Below, one piece after another: positions 62,023 to 64,000 of a DNA stretch of 64,000 nucleotides. How positions within the stretch are numbered: position 1 is the first letter of the stretch; each line of letters opens with the position of its first letter. The position numbers were made by a program, and so were the translations under genes. Below the pieces are notes generated by a model that was given only the letters and a program-made list of their open reading frames with translations, ran no database searches and was not told the DNA's origin. The stretch is from Rhizobiaceae bacterium. GTDB taxonomy: Bacteria > Pseudomonadota > Alphaproteobacteria > Rhizobiales > Rhizobiaceae. The stretch covers positions 62,001 through 126,000 of the forward strand of contig JAHBYZ010000004.1 of NCBI GenBank assembly GCA_019635695.1, written 5' to 3'.

Positions 62023-62640
62023 ATGAGCAAGCGCGAATCCGCGAAGTACAAGATCGATCGCCGCATGGGCGAGAACATCTGGGGCCGCCCGAAGTCCCCG
62101 GTGAACAAGCGCGAATACGGCCCCGGCCAGCACGGCCAGCGCCGGAAGGGCAAGATGTCGGACTTCGGCCTGCAGCTGCGCGCCAAGCAGAAGCTGAAGG
62201 GCTATTACGGCGACATCTCGGAGAAGCAGTTCCGCGCCACCTATGAGGAAGCCAGCCGCCGCAAGGGCGACACGCCGGACACGCTGATCGGCCTGCTGGA
62301 GTCGCGCCTCGACGCGGTCGTCTATCGCGCCAAGTTCGTGCCGACGATCTTCGCCGCCCGCCAGTTCGTCAACCACGGCCACGTCAACGTCAACGGCAAG
62401 CGCACGAACATCGGTTCGTTCCGCTGCAAGCCGGGCGACGTGATCGAGGTGCGCGAGAAGTCGAAGCAGCTGGTGATCGTGCTCGAGTCGGTCGGCCTGC
62501 CCGAGCGCGACGTGCCGGACTACATCGAAGCCGACCACAACAAGATGAAGGCGACCTTCGTTCGCGCGCCCGGCCTGGCCGACGTGCCGTACGCGGTGCA
62601 GATGGAACCGAACCTCGTGGTCGAGTTCTACTCGCGCTAA
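62023..62640 (+). CDS. rpsD: 30S ribosomal protein S4
   Basis: S4 nucleates assembly of the 30S body. The 205-residue protein has the N-terminal block [40 protein letters not shown], and the S4 RNA-binding domain [20 protein letters not shown] with [18 protein letters not shown] 62023 with AAGGGAAA upstream is the start; an earlier in-frame ATG (62008) lies before the ribosome-binding site. It is monocistronic, with its own terminator, as in alphaproteobacteria. Confidence 0.98.
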   Translation: MSKRESAKYKIDRRMGENIWGRPKSPVNKREYGPGQHGQRRKGKMSDFGLQLRAKQKLKGYYGDISEKQFRATYEEASRRKGDTPDTLIGLLESRLDAVVYRAKFVPTIFAARQFVNHGHVNVNGKRTNIGSFRCKPGDVIEVREKSKQLVIVLESVGLPERDVPDYIEADHNKMKATFVRAPGLADVPYAVQMEPNLVVEFYSR

Positions 62641-62681
62641 GGGTCGCTCCAAAATCGTCCAAGGGGCGATTTCGCAGTTGC

Positions 62682-62706
62682 AAAAGCCGCCTCCGGGCGG
62701 CTTTTT
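62682..62706 (+). terminator. Rho-independent terminator of rpsD
   Basis: AAAAGCCGCC (62682-62691) pairs with GGCGGCTTTT (62696-62705) around loop TCCG, followed by a T-run to 62706. It lies about 42 bp after the rpsD stop. Confidence 0.9.
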
Positions 62707-62727
62707 CGTCTCCAGGAGAGACTGGCC

Positions 62728-63657
62728 ATGAACGAGCTGCGCGCCATCGTCGACGACATCCAGCGCCTCATTGCCGGACGCGAGGAGCGCGGCAAGGTCG
62801 CGACCTATATTCCGGAACTCGCGGCGGTCGATCCCGCCCAGTTCGGCATCGCTGTCACCACCGTCGACGGCAGGCAGTATGCGGCCGGCGAGGCCGACGT
62901 GCCGTTTTCGATCCAGAGCGTGTCGAAGGTGTTCACACTGACGCTGGCGCTGGGCATGGCCGGCGACCGGCTGTGGAACCGCGTCGGCAAGGAGCCGTCC
63001 GGCACGCCGTTCAATTCCATCGTCCAGCTCGAGCGCGAGCAGGGCAAACCCCGAAATCCCTTCATCAACGCCGGCGCCATCGTGGTCGCCGACACGCTGC
63101 TGGCCAACCACCAGCCCAAGGAGACGATCGGCGAGATCGTGCAGTTCGCGCGCTTCCTCGCCACCGACGAGTCCATCGTCATCGACCAGAAGGTGGCGCG
63201 TTCGGAGCAGGAGACCGGCTTCCGCAACTTCGCGCTCGCGCAATTCATGCGCGGCTTCGGCAAGCTCGACCACCCCGCCGAGCAGGTGCTCGGCGTCTAT
63301 TTCCATCATTGCGCGCTGGCCATGTCGTGCCGCCAGCTCTCGCGCGCCGGACTGTTCCTCGCCGCCGGCGGACGCAACCCGATGACCGGGCGCACCGTGG
63401 TGTCGGGCGACCGCGCGCGCCGCATCAACGCGCTGATGCTGATGTGCGGCCACTACGACGGCTCGGGCGACTTCGCCTACCGCGTCGGCCTGCCGGGCAA
63501 GAGCGGCGTCGGCGGGGGCATCCTCGTGGTGGCGCCGGGTAGGGCGTCCATCGCGGTCTGGTCTCCCGGGTTGAACGAGAACGGCAACTCGCTGCTCGGC
63601 TCTCAGGCGCTGGAGATGCTGGCGCAGCGGACCGGATGGTCTATCTTCGGGCCGTGA
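62728..63657 (+). CDS. glsA: Glutaminase
   Basis: Hydrolyses glutamine to glutamate and ammonia. The 309-residue protein has the serine-dependent active site [17 protein letters not shown] (Ser-x-x-Lys), [24 protein letters not shown] and the catalytic tyrosine region [22 protein letters not shown] precedes ATG 62728. It is 13 bp before ttcA and likely co-transcribed. Confidence 0.96.
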   Translation: MNELRAIVDDIQRLIAGREERGKVATYIPELAAVDPAQFGIAVTTVDGRQYAAGEADVPFSIQSVSKVFTLTLALGMAGDRLWNRVGKEPSGTPFNSIVQLEREQGKPRNPFINAGAIVVADTLLANHQPKETIGEIVQFARFLATDESIVIDQKVARSEQETGFRNFALAQFMRGFGKLDHPAEQVLGVYFHHCALAMSCRQLSRAGLFLAAGGRNPMTGRTVVSGDRARRINALMLMCGHYDGSGDFAYRVGLPGKSGVGGGILVVAPGRASIAVWSPGLNENGNSLLGSQALEMLAQRTGWSIFGP

Positions 63658-63670
63658 ACGAGGTTTTGGC

Positions 63671-64000
63671 ATGAACATCGCCGTCACTGAGCCCGAGACC
63701 GAGGCCGGAACGCATCCGATGTTCCGCGCGGTGCCGTCCTCCGTCGAGTTCAACAAGCTGCGCAAGCGGCTGCTGCGCCAGACTCGCGAGGCGATCGAGG
63801 GCTTTGGCATGGCGCGGCCCGGCGACCGGTGGCTGGTGGCGCTGTCTGGCGGCAAGGACAGTTACGGCCTGCTGGCGCTGCTGCTCGACCTGAAATGGCG
63901 CGGCCTGCTGCCGGTGGAACTGCTCGCCTGCAATCTCGACCAGGGGCAGCCGAACTTTCCCAAGCACATCCTGCCGGAATACCTTGCCGGGCTCGGCGTG
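63671..64000 (+). CDS. ttcA: tRNA 2-thiocytidine(32) synthetase TtcA, N-terminal part
   Basis: The first 110 codons of an ATP-dependent thiolase, cut by the window end. [20 protein letters not shown] and the PP-loop [20 protein letters not shown] identify TtcA, which thiolates cytidine 32 of tRNA using a [4Fe-4S] cluster. Its CxxC iron-sulfur motif would lie just beyond the edge. ATG 63671 follows glsA closely. Confidence 0.9.
   Translation, partial: MNIAVTEPETEAGTHPMFRAVPSSVEFNKLRKRLLRQTREAIEGFGMARPGDRWLVALSGGKDSYGLLALLLDLKWRGLLPVELLACNLDQGQPNFPKHILPEYLAGLGV

Noticed and set aside
61864..63855. A 663-codon minus-strand frame over rpsD and glsA
   Set aside because: Antisense to two unmistakable genes; no recognisable domain and composition typical of third-position GC shadows.

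Overview
The window is about 64 kb of GC-rich DNA with densely packed genes. Gene content points to an alphaproteobacterium of the Rhizobiales/Hyphomicrobiales, probably near Mesorhizobium/Phyllobacteriaceae. The markers are cckA, an NDUFA12-type complex I subunit, DUF2155 and DUF3126 proteins, a PAS_5 protein, a cobalamin-type ribonucleotide reductase relic, and many four-base start/stop overlaps. The genus is an inference from protein resemblance only. No insertion sequence, prophage, integrase, CRISPR array or rRNA was seen.

Layout. 1-5.7 kb: a caspase-like TPR protein cut by the window edge, a FliO-like protein and the cell-cycle hybrid kinase CckA. 5.7-11.6 kb: the urea ABC transporter operon urtABCDE behind a textbook sigma-54 promoter and two NtrC-like dyads. 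11.7-20.8 kb: housekeeping and small conserved genes (tandem membrane paralogues, cupin, GFA protein, glyoxalase I, double cold-shock protein, two coupled hydrolases, YcaQ-like glycosylase, cysE, gamma carbonic anhydrase). 20.9-23.2 kb: a minus-strand PAS_5, PilZ and LapG-type protease cluster that suggests c-di-GMP-linked surface control. 23.4-30.7 kb: an sRNA candidate, rhomboid protease, CBS protein, gatB, complex I-associated genes and small stress-type proteins.

30.7-36.2 kb is the anomalous part: 1.2 kb without a recognisable gene, then a full-length but heavily frameshifted nrdJ whose NrdR-box-like promoter sites still look intact. 36.2-45.3 kb: phosphate permease, Nudix hydrolase, xanthine phosphoribosyltransferase, universal stress protein behind an FNR/FixK-like box, a flavin monooxygenase coupled to a MoCF/CinA protein, two paralogous 'KRSWCQRT' membrane proteins flanking a cysteine-cluster gene, and tRNA-Leu(UAA).

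45.3-64 kb: mazG; a MaoC/depolymerase-like pair; a five-gene operon deoC, two-domain aldehyde dehydrogenase, marR, fumarylacetoacetase-family hydrolase and maiA-type isomerase; a ferredoxin-reductase-type flavoprotein; icd; trmJ and murI; nhaA with a switch-like leader; rpsD with a structured leader; glsA; and the start of ttcA. Functional themes are nitrogen scavenging (urt, glsA), small-aldehyde and aromatic catabolism, low-oxygen response (two FNR/FixK-like boxes), and RNA-level control (leaders of nhaA, rpsD, gpt and the cold-shock gene).
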